From: Charina bottae
Lineage: Eukaryota > Chordata > Lepidosauria > Squamata > Charinaidae
Assembly (NCBI GenBank): GCA_023362775.1
Contig: JALMGJ010000004.1
Location: forward strand, 38,383,298-38,447,297
DNA length: 64,000 bases
Reading direction: 5' to 3'
In this document: positions 11,019 through 22,445 of the stretch, piece by piece
Position numbering within the stretch: position 1 is the first letter of the stretch
Layout: each line of letters begins with the position of its first letter
Notes under the pieces: generated by a model
Told to the model about the DNA's origin: nothing
The model's input: the letters and a program-made list of their open reading frames with translations, nothing else
Databases searched by the model: none
Program-made: the position numbers and the translations under genes

Positions 11019-11086
11019 CAGTTTTCTCAACCTCAGCAGCTTTAAGAGGTGTGAACTTCAACTCCCAGAATTCCCCAGCCAGCATG
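11019..11086 (+). mobile_element. Half copy of palindromic hAT MITE
   Basis: Shares ttctcaacct, gtgaacttcaactcccagaa and ccccagccagcatgg with one arm of the palindrome at 59784-59909. Only one arm survives. Confidence 0.65.
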
Positions 11087-11679
11087 GTTTCACTCTTGCT
11101 TTTATATAGCATTCTGTATAGCTAATGCTTTATATTAAACTTTATTGGCTGTATGGAATGCTATACTGTACAAAAGCAAACTCCTTGTAGTCAGATTGGT
11201 TTCAATAGTTCATATCAAAGCTGGCCAAAATTCAGGAAAATTTATGTTGACCTTTGTAAACACATTTGATCCTCCTTTCCCAGTCCCTCTTGCTCTTCCC
11301 ACTGGCAATGTACTTCAGTACATCTAAATAAAGAGGTTAAACAATATCCCTTTGTACAGTGATTTCTAAGCCTTAATGTTACTGAGACAGATTTTCCTTG
11401 CTGTGATCAGTGCAGTGGAAATAAATGTTCAGAACCTTTTTTAAAAATAGTTGTTTCATCAACTTTGTGAAGGAATAGTGATAATTTGTACAAGGAAAGG
11501 ATATTTTCTGGAGCAGCCAGAAGGGCATCTATACTTGCAGAGCATAAATTATTATATCAGGAATATAGTTGGCAAGGCTGACCTGCAGTTTGTCTGAATT
11601 TGACGATACTGATATTTGACGATACTGATATTTATAGGACATAATATTCACTCAGTGAAAGGTTTGACCTCTAAGCCTT
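11087..11679. other. Non-coding stretch, nothing recognised
   Basis: AT-rich. A 16-bp direct duplication (tgacgatactgatatt) occurs near 11600-11632. No gene seen. Confidence 0.4.
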
Positions 11680-11752
11680 GTAATGATTTACAAGGGTCCC
11701 TCCTTGGGGGGGGGAGATGGGCGGTGATAGAAATTTGATGTACATATAAAAT
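11680..11752 (+). mobile_element. L2-type 3' tail fragment
   Basis: Carries gggagatgggcggtgatag and the preceding gtccctccttgg, as in the tail at 9819-9895. The simple-repeat end is eroded. Confidence 0.5.
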
Positions 11753-13073
11753 GATTTACATTAACTGATCAAAAGGCTAGAACTTAATCCAAGATTGATG
11801 CACAACATTAGGACTGCTGTTCAGAAATCCAAGATGCAAACCAGCTCAACCTCTGACTCTAGGAGCAAGGGGTGGCAAGGTGCTAAGAGCCAGAGAACCA
11901 TGTGGTCTGTTCTCCTGGATTTATGATGGCCCCCAAATGTCTTTGTTAGAAGTGAAGATGGGCATGTTCTAATGCTCTGTGTCTGTAATTAACTTGTAAG
12001 GAAATATTGTATAATATTTCTCCAAAGTGTTGGAAAAGTTGTATGACAGTAATATTGCTGCTGGTTGGTGATTGTGGCAAATACTGTACAATTCCTATGG
12101 AAAAAAAATGAGGGAGCATTAATAGGTTGAATTGTAACATAGTTCCCCATATCCCATTTTTCCCATAGGGTCTTAATTTTACCAAGCATGAATTTAGTTT
12201 GCAAGAACAGGACCCTCACAGTTGACAAGGGTTTTTTTGTATAGCTTTTTATTCCAATTTATCACAACTTTTTTTATATTCCAATTGCTGCCTGTGATCT
12301 GAACCCAAGTCCTTCCAGCCAGTTTAGGCCAAGGCTCTCTAATGATTATGTCACACTGCATTTAGCATATAAAGTACTGGTTGAAATCATGAGTGGAATA
12401 ATTAGTTGAAATAACAATGAAATTACTAGTTTCAACAATCACTAGTCAAAAAAAATCTTGGGAATGTAAAAAATATTTGAGTGCCTACAAGCGTAGATAT
12501 ATAGAAATACTAATTTCATTTAACTGTAGCAATATAGCTAAATGAAACAAATACATACTTTTAAGGAATATATTTTGGATTAGAGAAATGTGAGTTACTA
12601 GGCCCCCAACATACATCCTCTTAGCATCAAAAAGATCATCAAGCTCACTGTAACAAGAAACTACGAGTAAGTCAAACACTTATAGAAGAGTGTCATGATA
12701 TGATCAGTTTGGTAACTTCTCCCCCCAAATAAACCCATTTATTTAAATATTTCCTTCCTACCACTTTTCTATACATTTCTGGCCACTATAATAAAAATCA
12801 AATTATAAAAACATTTAAATTGTCTGCTTTTATACTTAATATATGTTATACTTAATATATGTTATACTATAACAATCTTAACCCTATTAAACCTAAAACC
12901 GAACACTTATTCTTATATCTTATAAATCTTAAAAGATCAAACTTTAAATCATTAAAGAGAAATGGAATCATACAAGCCTTAATATCAATCCAAATACATA
13001 TTCTTAATTTCTTATCCCACATCAAAATATACCAGAACATTTACTTGTCTCCATATTACGCATAAGGCATTTT
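11753..13073. other. AT-rich stretch; possibly part of the L1 to its right
   Basis: No gene. From about 12725 to 13073 the sequence is strongly A/T with short duplications (atatgttatacttaat twice near 12837-12868). It may be the 3' side of the minus-strand L1-related element at 13074-14176, but no tail or target-site duplication proves this. Confidence 0.35.
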
Positions 13074-13472
13074 TCATAAAATAATCAGCCCAACTGCCCC
13101 CCTTAATAAATCAAACTCCTCAGTAGAAAACCTCCCACATAACATAGCTTCATTCCCAAAACAATCCTTCAGAAAAACAGCCTCGACAGTATCTTGCAAG
13201 TCAAACTTTAACTCCTTCTTCACTAAAGTGTGTTCATCACCTGGCATTTCTTCAGAGAGTCCATTCTCACTGTCAGGAAAAAAGTCCCCCTCTTGATAAA
13301 TTTCTTCCTCTCCCACCAGAACATCTTCAGCCAGTTGACACATTTTAGAACTGATATTTTCTGCAATATCCCAAATATCTTGCAGAATGGCTTGGCGGGT
13401 GTTATGAAGAATCTGTTTGAAATCGCAACGAAGCCCAGAACAAAGCTGTGAGATGTCCTTAAGATCGTCCAT
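13074..13472 (-). pseudogene. Short L1 ORF1-like frame, 132 codons
   Basis: An open frame starting MDDLKDISQLCSG and ending GAVGLIIL. It is acidic in the middle (VGEEEIYQEGDFFPDSENG) with a helical, heptad-like amino end (CDFKQILHNTRQAILQDIWD). Position just downstream of an L1-like 5' UTR suggests it is the amino end of an ORF1 protein. The RNA-recognition and carboxyl domains of ORF1 are missing. I cannot match it to a named family from memory, so function is not assigned. Confidence 0.45.
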
Positions 13473-14176
13473 ATTTCAGGCAGTAGATTATGGCGCCCCT
13501 TGGATACTTAACAAATGCAGATAGGAGCTAATGGGTTAATGAAAGGCTTGCGAAGTTATTAAGTGAAATCGACAAAGGAAAAATGTGCTAACCAGCAGCT
13601 AGGAAAAGCGAACAGAAAAATGAAAACTCAAAACGGCAGATTCAATGTGTAGGAAAAAGTTAAGTCCTTCAAATTAAATACAAAAATAGCAACAGGGAGA
13701 TGATTAATTATTCTCAGTCCTCCTTAATATTTAGATGGGAAGTAAGCCAAAGACTAAAAAAAAAAAAGTTTTTGAAATTAATCCAGAAATAACAATAGGC
13801 ACCAAGAGAGTCTGCTTTTTCTTGTTGTAGAAAGCCTCTCTTAGGGTAAGAAAACTTAAAGAAATATAAATTGAATGATTTAGAAATGGAGGGGCTCGAC
13901 CTAATGTCCTTTAAGGCTACGAATGCAGGTTGGAAATGATAGCTTCCCAGCCTCCCGTCGTCTCTTACTGGGTCTTTGCTGTTTGTGATTCTCAGGCTCC
14001 AAGGCGATATTTTGGAGGATGAAATGGGATAATTCCAAGCTTTTTCTTAACTCTTGAAAAAGCTCTGGTCTTCAGGTATAAAAGCCTGAGCCCGAAAAAA
14101 AAAACTGTGTTGTCAGTTCTGTTTGCGGATCTCGCAGACAAGGCTGTTCAGTCGGCCATGTTCCCCACCGGAAGTC
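13074..14176 (-). mobile_element. L1-like element: 5' UTR and start of ORF1
   Basis: Reading minus from 14176 the sequence begins GACTTCCGGTGGGGAACATG, then gccgactgaacag. This resembles the 5' start of vertebrate L1 families. About 700 bp of 5' UTR follow, and then an ATG-started frame (13472-13074). Because target-primed insertions normally keep the 3' end and lose the 5' end, a 5'-only piece is unusual. Either it lost its 3' part by deletion or it is a non-autonomous derivative ending in the AT-rich DNA at lower coordinates. Confidence 0.55.
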
Positions 14177-14259
14177 TTGAGTGTATTTTTCTATCATACA
14201 TACTCTTTTACTGAGCTCTTCACAATCCAAGGAGCTGTGTTAGGCATACTAATGCATTT

Positions 14260-14626
14260 TGTCAGCCCTAAGTAGACCAGACCAGAAAATCAATTCAACA
14301 GGTAGGCCAAAACATGCTTTATTGAGATTTGTTATAACAACAGAATCTTGCAAGTCTGATTGTGCTGAACCTCCCCTCCTTCTTGTACCCCAGTAAATCA
14401 GGGAGAAGCCTGCCTGAGTAACTTCCAAATACCATCTTGCTTTCCAGGCTTAAAGAATGTTTCAGCCCTCTTTTCCTAGGTCATGGTTCCTGCATATTTC
14501 TATCAGGGTCATCTCCCACTAGCATGACTAGTGGGATTTGAAGCTCTCCTAATGCCTTCAGATCCTAGCATGAACCTGTTCCAATTAAGTGACAATTGCT
14601 TTTGAAATGTCACCAGGGTTACTACA
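14260..14626 (-). mobile_element. LTR, minus orientation, family shared with 46179-46427
   Basis: On the minus strand it runs from TGTAGTAACCCTGG to TAGGGCTGACA (TG...CA ends), with a polyadenylation signal in CTCAATAAAGCATG. Long stretches match the plus-strand copy at 46179-46427: AAGCAAGAT, TATTTGGAAGT, CAGACTTGCAAGATTCT, ATCTCAATAAAG and GATTTTCT(G)GTCTGGTCT. No clear target-site duplication is visible. No internal genes are attached. Confidence 0.75.
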
Positions 14627-15083
14627 GTATATGAGATACTACAGCTCACATAGATGAGTGATATCTTTTCTTACCAATGTATATACTGATGTTGGGTAAA
14701 ATTTATTCATGAATTTGCTTTGTTTACAATAGCTTTGCAAGATTTAGTTCAAACAAAGGCTATGATCAAAATACTGATTTTTAGAATGCTAATTTTATAT
14801 CTCATTGCTTTTTACCATTGTTATTATTATATGAATGTTACGTAAGCGGAATGCCTGTGTCATTGCTACCTCTGTATCAAATAAAACATTCCTATGTAAT
14901 ACATTGACAAAACTGAGAAATCTGGAATATTTTTTAAAATCCTTTTTATTACTATTTAAGAATATTTAGGCCATGTAAATTTAGTGCATGTGACCATTTA
15001 CCAAAATTGTCATCATTTGCCTCCCCACAAATCTTGGCAATTACATTGAATTATGAGCATTGGAGGAGGGGGGAGTCCATGTT
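14627..15083. other. Non-coding stretch, nothing recognised
   Basis: AT-rich spacer between the LTR and the Penelope insertion. No feature supported. Confidence 0.4.
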
Positions 15084-15304
15084 GACTAAGGAGGCATGTC
15101 TATGAAGGTTCTCAGTCATCCAGGTGGAATTGTCTGTAGCTTGAATCATGTCAACTGGATTTCTATTTTCTCAGTGGAAACGTTTCGCTCCTTATCCAAG
15201 GAGCTTCTTCAGTCTGAGCAAAGTTAGTAAGGGAATCCTTAAATATGTTGCTGTGTGACCTTACACCTGGGGCTAGGTCATGGTTATTTTTTGAGATGTT
15301 ATTT

Positions 15305-16084
15305 CTAAGTCCCTTTATCATCTAAAGGAGGATCGTTAAGATCACCATGCTGCTGTTGAGCTTGTGAAATGGTCTTAATCTTCCTAGGCACAGAAGACAA
15401 AGCAGGGAGGAAGATAGGGGAAAGATTGTGCCTGAGGCCCCCACCTCTATTCAAGGAAGGATTTTCCAAGTTGGCATAAATGGATTCCTTGACCCCTCTC
15501 TCAAACCACCTATCTTCTCTGTCTAAAATGTGAACATTAATGTCCTCAAATGAGTGTCCCTTTTCCTTTAGATGAAGATAAACTGCTGACTCTGGTCCTG
15601 TGGTGTTATTTCTCCTGTGTTGGGCCATCCTCCTGTACATAGGTTGTTTGGTTTCTCCAATGTAGAGTTCAGAGCACTCCTCACTGCACTGGATTGCATA
15701 AACTACATTGCTTTTCTTGTGTTTTGGAATTTGATCTTTGGGGTGTACAAGCCTCTGTCTCAGTGTGTTGGTGGGTTTGAAATATACAGGTATGTGGTAT
15801 TTGCCGAATATCCGTTTTATCTTTTCAGACATGCCAGCCATGTAAGGAATGACCAGGTTCTTCCGTTTACTCTGAGTCTCAGCCCTATCTGTGGCTGTTT
15901 TAGGTCTGGTAGATTTAGATTTAGTGAAGGCCCAATTTGGATATCCACAGGCCTTCAGAGCTGTTCTCAGGTGCTGATTTTCATTCTTTTTGGAATCCAT
16001 GGAGGTGGGGATGGTTTCTGCTCTGTGTGACAATGTCCTGATGACTCCTAGTTTGTGCTGCAGTGAATGGTGGGAGTCAAACAT
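15305..16084 (-). pseudogene. Penelope-like GIY-YIG endonuclease, frame-shifted from its polymerase
   Basis: About 259 codons continuing the polyprotein after the frameshift (starts FDSHHSLQHKLGVIRTL). The nuclease core reads VVYAIQC, ELYIGETKQPMYRRMAQHR and AVYLHLKEKGHSFE, giving the GIY-YIG strands, the conserved Arg/His and a Glu. The first ATG here is inside the polyprotein and not a real start. The domain would nick target DNA during insertion. Only the upstream frameshift and the loss of the polymerase amino end stop the copy from being complete. Confidence 0.88.
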
Positions 16085-16086
16085 CA

Positions 16087-16838
16087 GATATTGATGTGTG
16101 TGTGTGTGGGTTTCCTGTAGATCCCTATTTCTAGCTTGCCCCCGGTCCCAATGAGGACTTCACAGTCTAGGAATGCCAGTCTGTTGTCCTTGGTGTCTTC
16201 TCTGGTGAACCTAATGTTGGCATCTATAGTGTTTATATGGTCCGTGAAGGCCTGTACTTCCTGGGCCTTGATTTTGACCCAGGTGTCATCCACATACCTA
16301 AACCAGTGGGTGGGCACCGTTCCCCGGAATGTGTTGAGTGCTTTCTTCTCCACTTCTTCCATGTATAAATTGGCCACAATGGGTGACACAGGAGAACCCA
16401 TGGCACAGCCGTGTTTTTGTCTGTAAAAGTCACCTCTGTATGAGAAATAAGTGGTGTTAAGACACAGGTCCAGAAGATGGCAGATCTGGTTAGGGTTGAG
16501 ATGGTTTCTCCTTTCAAGGGTGCTGTCCTCTTCTAGTCTCTTCCTGACAGCGGATAGAGCATGAGTGGTGGGGATGCTGGTGAAAAGGGAGGACACATCG
16601 AAGGAGACCATAGTTTCATCTGTATCCAGTTTCAGGATCTTTGCTTTGGAAACAAATTCTTCCGAATTATGGATGTGGTGTTCAGAGTGTCCAACTAGAG
16701 GTGCTAGTATGGTAGAGAGGTGTTTGGCAATGTTGTATGTTACCGAATTAATGCTGCTGACTATGGGTCGGAGGGGTGTTCCTTCCTTGTGGATCTTAGG
16801 AAGTCCGTAGATGCAGGGGATGGCTTCTCCAGGGTACA
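16087..16838 (-). pseudogene. Penelope-like reverse transcriptase fragment
   Basis: About 250 codons inside the element. Motifs typical of Penelope polymerases appear in order: IYGLPKIHKEGTPLRPIVSS, MVSFDVSSLFTSIP, HGCAMGSPVSPIVANLYMEE, the catalytic FRYVDDTWV, DNRLAFLDCEV and IYRKPTHTH. The amino part of the family's polymerase is lost by truncation at the insertion point. The frame ends at a TGA at 16085-16087, reached because a CA-repeat run changed length there. The true continuation is in another frame (next entry). Confidence 0.9.
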
Positions 16839-16854
16839 GACTAAGGAGGCATGT

Positions 16855-17955
16855 TTTTTTCTTCATATAGACCTGGCTGCTAAGTCTCCTGGGATCAGAG
16901 ATTGAGTGACATCCAAGAAAAGGACAATAATGATCAAAGTTAATTACTGTGAATCTGCAATTTAAAATTAGCTGCCTTGTCCTCATAATATTACTAAAAA
17001 AAAAGAGTCTGTAGTTTAGAAGAATTTATTTGAGCTTTAGCAATGCACTGTGAGTCTAATCCGATTAATAAAAGAAGACAAAACTGTATCGTTAACAATA
17101 AGTTCATTAAAAAAGGGAAGCTTATTTGTATGTAAGACAGTTGTAAATATAAGCTGCAGGATAGCCTGACTTTCATTGCTGTTTGCTCAGCACGTTTAAG
17201 TTTTGATACAAAGCCAGAATTCCCAAAGACCAGCTTAATAAGGCAAATGAAGTCATGCATTCTGAACACTGCACGTAAAAAAGGGAGAGAAGATTCAGTA
17301 TTCTAATAAAAATACACACTTTTCTATTATCGACAACTCAGTACACTTAACAGGAAAATGTTTAGGGCCTCACTTGGAAAATAGTGTCGAATAATTCACT
17401 GTGCTTAAATCTGATTCTAATCAGACATTCTTAATGTATAAATGTAGAATCTTAGTGGGCCTTTTTGACCACTGGCTATCCCATTGGATCCAACGCTATA
17501 TGAAGGGCCACAGTCAGGGTGACCCCAAAATATTTTGGTAGCTGTGATTAAACAGTCAAGAGTGGCCTCTCCCAGCCAGTACACAGAGTGTGCAAGATGC
17601 GAAGCGGGGCAAGCTAGACCCACTGTCCCACCTCACCTTAAATCACTGCCATGGAGATATTTAGGAGCCTTTCTAAGCAAAGAATTCCTTATAAGGTTGA
17701 TGCCCTGAAGCAACATCAGAGGTGCTTTGTTCAAATATGGGCACATCTTGTTACTTGTGCAGGGGATCTAGCATATTCACTAATTTCCCACAGTAATGGT
17801 ACAATCTGGACTCCCTGTTCAAATCTGCTTTGGAATAAAAGCCAAGAACCGATTTTAAAATGGTAGCTTGGTCAAGAAATGGAGGCTGTTTTAAAGCCTT
17901 ATTTCCATGTAGGGGACATCTTTGGGGAAGACACTGCTGGAGAAAGAAATGCTAA
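16855..17955. other. Non-coding stretch, nothing recognised
   Basis: No supported gene. The open frames at 16994-17269, 17417-17623 and 17651-17866 have no recognisable domain or splice context. Confidence 0.4.
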
Positions 17956-18021
17956 CATCTCCCCCTTTGGGGGAGATGGGGCGGTGATATAAATCGAATT
18001 ATAAATAAATAAAATAAATAA
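17956..18021 (+). mobile_element. L2-type 3' tail fragment
   Basis: Has tttgggggagatggggcggt, then gatataaatcgaatt and (AAAT)n, the shared L2/SINE tail. Confidence 0.6.
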
Positions 18022-18539
18022 CTCTCAAAAAAGTCAAGATCAAACAAGTCAAGATGGGCTGGCCTTTGATTACATGGACACAGCCGCTCCCTTGACATTT
18101 TTGACCCTGTTCTTGCAGATGGCTTGCATCCACTGCTGTAAAATCCAATTTTCCGTTTAACTGCTTGAGTCCATGCATGACAGAGTTTGTGTGAGACAAG
18201 AAGTGTGGAGAAAGCACACTTTCTCCTTGGGGGCTGCAAACCCCAAATTAATTCTCCACCTCTGGTATATAGTCACTGATGGCAACTAGCATTTACACAC
18301 TATTTGTGTTGAGTTGCCAAAGCTGTCATGTTTAAGTTTTGTAACAAGAACAGTGGATTTGGAGATTTCTCCAAATCCTCGCTCTTCAGTCTTCTACATT
18401 CTGATGCTTTCCAGATGTGTTGGGTTGCAACTTCCATCATCCCCAGTCATCAGCCTATGCATCTGGAATACATTAAGCTGGGGAAAGCTGTATTACAAGT
18501 AATGCAATTGGGAAGGAGCTGGATATATACAGTACATAT

Positions 18540-18540
<1 letters not shown>
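18022..18540. other. Non-coding stretch with a short old-repeat match
   Basis: The segment ccagatgtgttgggttgcaa near 18411-18430, followed by cttccatcatccccag, resembles a common amniote hAT-derived repeat. A related piece is at 7290-7310. Nothing else recognised. Confidence 0.35.
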
Positions 18541-18544
<4 letters not shown>

Positions 18545-18630
<86 letters not shown>

Positions 18631-18646
18631 CATACATACATACATA

Positions 18647-18679
<33 letters not shown>

Positions 18680-18706
18680 TATGTGTGCGTGTGTGCGCAT
18701 GCGCCT
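18545..18706. repeat. Compound microsatellite (AC)n(TA)n(CATA)n(CA)n(TG/CG)n
   Basis: About 21 AC units (18545-18586), about 20 TA units (18587-18626), several CATA units (18627-18650), more CA units to 18679, then a TG/CG-rich run to about 18705. Nearly all of it alternates purine and pyrimidine. The open frames across it (HTHTHT or YIYIYI) are artefacts. Confidence 0.95.
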
Positions 18707-19745
18707 GGAAGTACATATTTCCAGGCATATTTGTGGAGAAGTGGAAAAGTAAAAATTATTCACCTCCCCCTCCAAATGTCCCTTGGTTTTTGGGATGATC
18801 ATTTTTTTCTGCATATTTATTGCATGGCTGTAGTGTACCATTTGTATTCTGAGATTCTGAAACATTCATAACCCAATTGCAGAGGAAGAACCCTGCTCTG
18901 ACCCAGATCCTCTCCAGCTCACTTGCGGCTGTCAGGAATTCTTTCCTACATCCAGTAGCAGCAATGGCTTTCCTTGTCTCCACCAGCTGCTAACGTTGCG
19001 TCTCAAACCTTTTACGGGGCTCATTCTTCCCTTCCCTCATACTCAGAAAATTGTGCTTCTCAAGCACAAAGTGCTCCAAACGATAACACCCTGGTGCGGG
19101 TCTCGCACGGGGCCGTGATATCACTGAAGCTGTGACGCTCTCGTCCCAAGAGGAGAGGCAAGTCCAAACAAGGGGCAGAAGGTGCCCCCAAACCACAAAG
19201 AAAGCTGCGTGGAAGCTGGAAAGGCCAAGTTAGTTGACAAGGAATGCACTTAATGAGGGCGACCTTAATTTAATTTCAAGAATACTTTGGAAGCACACCA
19301 GTCTTGTTCACCTGAAGTCTGGTGAAACCTATCTGCTTCAAGCCACTGGTACATGTACTTTCTTTCCTTGGCCTGGATCAGTCAGTGCGGTAACCATGCT
19401 CACTCTAAACAATTCTAAATTTTCCTCAGTTTGTATTTATTTTTAGTGCAGTCTTAACTGCTGCAGCAAAGCGGTTACAAAATTATTTTCTCAGGACCAC
19501 ATTCTTAATATGGCTTTACACATCATGCTAAAACATATAACGATATGGTTTATTGAACATTTACAATTAGAGGGTTCCCACAACATGCTAAGGATGATTC
19601 ACACAACATGCTTAAATATCATTGGTTGTGCCTCTGATTTAGCAGAGATGTCAACTTTTTCTTGCACAGATGCTTAACTCACCTGATTTCATGGCTTGGT
19701 GAGGGTCTGATATTTTGTCTATATTGTAGATGTTGTGATCTGCTT
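18707..19745. other. Non-coding stretch, nothing recognised
   Basis: About 1 kb. A more G/C-rich patch at 19005-19210 stands out from its surroundings but has no identifiable coding or repeat content. Confidence 0.35.
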
Positions 19746-19840
19746 TTATTTACATTTATTTATTTATTTATTTATTTTATTATTAATCAAATTTATATGG
19801 CTGCCCATCTCACTAAAAGTGACTCTGGGCAGCATACAAC
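19746..19840 (-). mobile_element. L2-type or SINE tail, minus
   Basis: (TTTA)n followed by aaatttatatggctgcccat and gtgactctgggcagc is the reverse complement of a tail related to the cgcccagagtccc tails elsewhere in the window, with gctgccc instead of ccgccc. Confidence 0.55.
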
Positions 19841-20218
19841 AATCCAAAAAAACAGCTTGAAGGCAGCAAACACCTTCATGTTTCAGCGCAACTTGATTTC
19901 CTTCTTTAACTTTGCAACAACTCTGTTATGGTTATCTTTTCCATCCATTTCTGCACACACATTATTGGTTGTTTAATAAATAAAACTTACTAAGTTTTAC
20001 TTCTATTCCACTAGTCTCATCTCCTATTCAAGATTGGTCTTTCCAGTTCAAGTCTCTAAAATTCTGGTGATATGCAAGCAGAATGTTAAACATCTGAAAT
20101 TCTACCACCTGTAAGAATTCTCTTTCTACATCCTTAAAAGATGTATTTGCAATCCATGGGATAATTTGGGTTTTTATTTTGCACTTGCTAAACCAGTTCT
20201 CTCAGAATGTCATTTTTT

Positions 20219-20422
20219 AAAATCCATTCAATCATGTCCAATTCTTGGAGACTGCCTGGCCAAGTTCCTGTTTTCAGAAGTGGTTTGCCATTGCCTCCTT
20301 CCTAGGGCTGAGAAAGAGCGACTAGCCCAAGGTCACCCAGTTGGCTTTGTGCCTAAGGCAGGACTAGAACTCAGTCTCCCAGTTTCTAGCCTGATGCCTT
20401 AACCACTACACCAAACTGCAGT
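20219..20422 (-). mobile_element. tRNA-derived SINE, minus
   Basis: Read minus it starts tgtagtggttaaggcatcag (A-box region), has gagttctagtcc (B box), then caactgggtgaccttgggc and a 3' part with caatggcaaaccacttctg. The same family appears at 49572-49769 and 63227-63475. No target-site duplication was found. Confidence 0.75.
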
Positions 20423-22051
20423 ATGCTATAGGTACCTCCTAATTGGTGCATGCTGGTTTGTAAGGTTGCCTCTAGATTAGAGATTATACCTTGCAAAATA
20501 TATTATGGGTCTGCTTGATGGAAAATTGGGGTTTGGTTGTGCTTGTGACATGGTGGCCAAAATGTGTCCAAACTGAGTGGTACTGTGTCCCTACTGTTAG
20601 CAGGAAATGCTGCATACAATACGGGGACAACAAATTTTATCTTACTAAAAAGGTTACGTAAAACCTATGGTTATCAAAGCCATGATGGGCAGTGAGCGTC
20701 AACAATCATGGGTCTATCTGTTAAAGACCATAGCATAGGAAGATCATGACTCAGAAAGTAGGAGGAACATATGTAAAGAGTATAAATAAATGAATGAAAT
20801 GAGGGAAAGAAAGGAAGTTTTGTAAAAAGTATTTTCTTGCTTGACTGGTTTTGGAGTAGTTTTTAGATTAATGTTTGCTTTTAATTTTATGCATGCCCAC
20901 AATGAGGAATGGACTTTTTTGTACATGAGCAAAGCATGGCCATCTGTACACTTTTGAGCAAAGCTCTCAGAACAATTCAATTAGAACTGTGCATATTGGT
21001 AGCCACAAAGTACTAAATGGGAAAAAGTAGAAAACTCGACAGGGAACAAAATGAAGTACCAGTGAGGACATGGCCGAAAGATTTAAACTGTTGTAATATC
21101 ATTAACAACCAAGACAATATAAAAGCAGTGACTTGACAGAGAAATAAATACACAATTTTAAGGCAGCTGATTTTCATTTTCACCAATTCGGCATTTTAAA
21201 TTTTCATTTAGTGTTTTCCCTAACTAGGCCAAGTACCAGAAAATGCCAAATATATTTATTTTAGCTAGGGCTGAATATAGTTGGATCTTTTGGCTGAAAA
21301 TATATGTACAGTACTTGTAAATATCCCAGGTGTATAGATATCTTCATTGCTATTATATTTTATATTTTTTCTAATTTTTCAACTTCTATAAATAGAAAGT
21401 CAAAATATAAAAATAAATAAATAGACTTTTTGGATAATCAGCACATCTGATACAGGCATTGGATAAGCTGAAATGAGCTAAATCAATAATCCTCAATGTG
21501 CCAGTTGGTTTCTGATGGATTTGTCGCATCTGCTTTTTTAAGTTTTTGCACTCCCAAAGCGCACGTGGCAATTACCCAGCTTCTGAACGTATTTATCAAA
21601 GCACTGTATTTACAATGTCTGTGAATTCCATGTGTGCCATTTACAACCCGGCTGCTTTGAAACTACTTCTGCCTCAGCACAATGCCCACTTTCTTTGTCA
21701 GGTTAACGTTACATCACCTAAGTATAAGCCTGGGCACTCTCTCAAAAATGGTAACTCACAACTAGAGCAGAATGCAAAAAGCATGTTACTTTATTCACAA
21801 TAAGCCATTTCATTTGTCATTTAACTAAAAAGAAGGAAAGAAAAAAGATCAATAAATAGCTTTTGGATAAAATTTCTGTGGGCTCTGAGGACTTTGACAG
21901 GATAGCCAATAGTGAGTGTTCTCATTAATATGAATTGTTCAGAACTCCCCTTAATGCATCCAAAGACACCATGAAAGCTTATCTTATAATAGTTTTTAAG
22001 GGTATTCTCCCTTTAACTACAGTTCTATAGACATTACTGTAAACTGTCTAA
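20423..22051. other. Non-coding stretch, nothing recognised
   Basis: About 1.6 kb of AT-rich DNA without a supported gene or named repeat. Confidence 0.4.
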
Positions 22052-22445
22052 AGGTAGTCCTCGACTTACAACCACAATTGGGACTGGAACGTCCATTGCT
22101 AAGTGAGGCAGTTGTTAAGTGAGTCACACCTGATTTTATGACCTTTCTTGCAGCGGTTAAGTGAATCCGACAGTCGTTAAGCAAAACACTGCGGTCGTTA
22201 AGTGAATCTCGCTTTGCCCATTGACAGCCGGCTGGGAAGGTTGCAAATGGCGACCACGTGACTCCAGAATGCTGCAACTGTTATAAGTATGAGCTGATTG
22301 CCAAGTGCCTGAATTTTGATTATGTGACCACGGGGATGCTGCGATGGTCTTAAGTGCGAGAACTGGTTGCAAGTCACTTTTTCCAGCGCCATCATAACTT
22401 TGAACGGTTGCTAAATGAATTATCATAATTCGAGGACTATTTGTA
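22052..22445. mobile_element. TA-flanked MITE with GTTAAGTGA internal repeats
   Basis: About 390 bp with inverted ends TAGTCCTCGACTTA (left) and ATAATTCGAGGACTA (right), and TA dinucleotides just outside. The inside holds repeated units like gttaagtgaatc. Two more copies of the family lie at 39384-39614 and 43468-43843. TA flanks and short inverted ends suggest mobilisation by a Tc1/mariner-type transposase, but that is inference. Confidence 0.75.

Larger units (their letters stand above)
15100..16838 (-). mobile_element. Penelope-like element, 5'-truncated, reverse transcriptase plus GIY-YIG
   Basis: A 1739-bp minus-strand insertion between 16-bp perfect target-site duplications (gactaaggaggcatgt at 15084-15099 and 16839-16854). 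It carries most of the reverse transcriptase, then the GIY-YIG endonuclease, then about 200 bp of 3' tail. The same tail sequence makes up the palindrome at 59344-59773, so both belong to one subfamily. That subfamily is distinct from the element at 4659-6003. Apart from one frameshift near 16085 the coding part is open, so the copy is fairly young. Confidence 0.92.

Noticed and set aside
18328..18865. Open frames with HTHTHT, YIYIYI or CVCVCV runs
   Set aside because: Produced by the dinucleotide microsatellite. No domain, no splice context.
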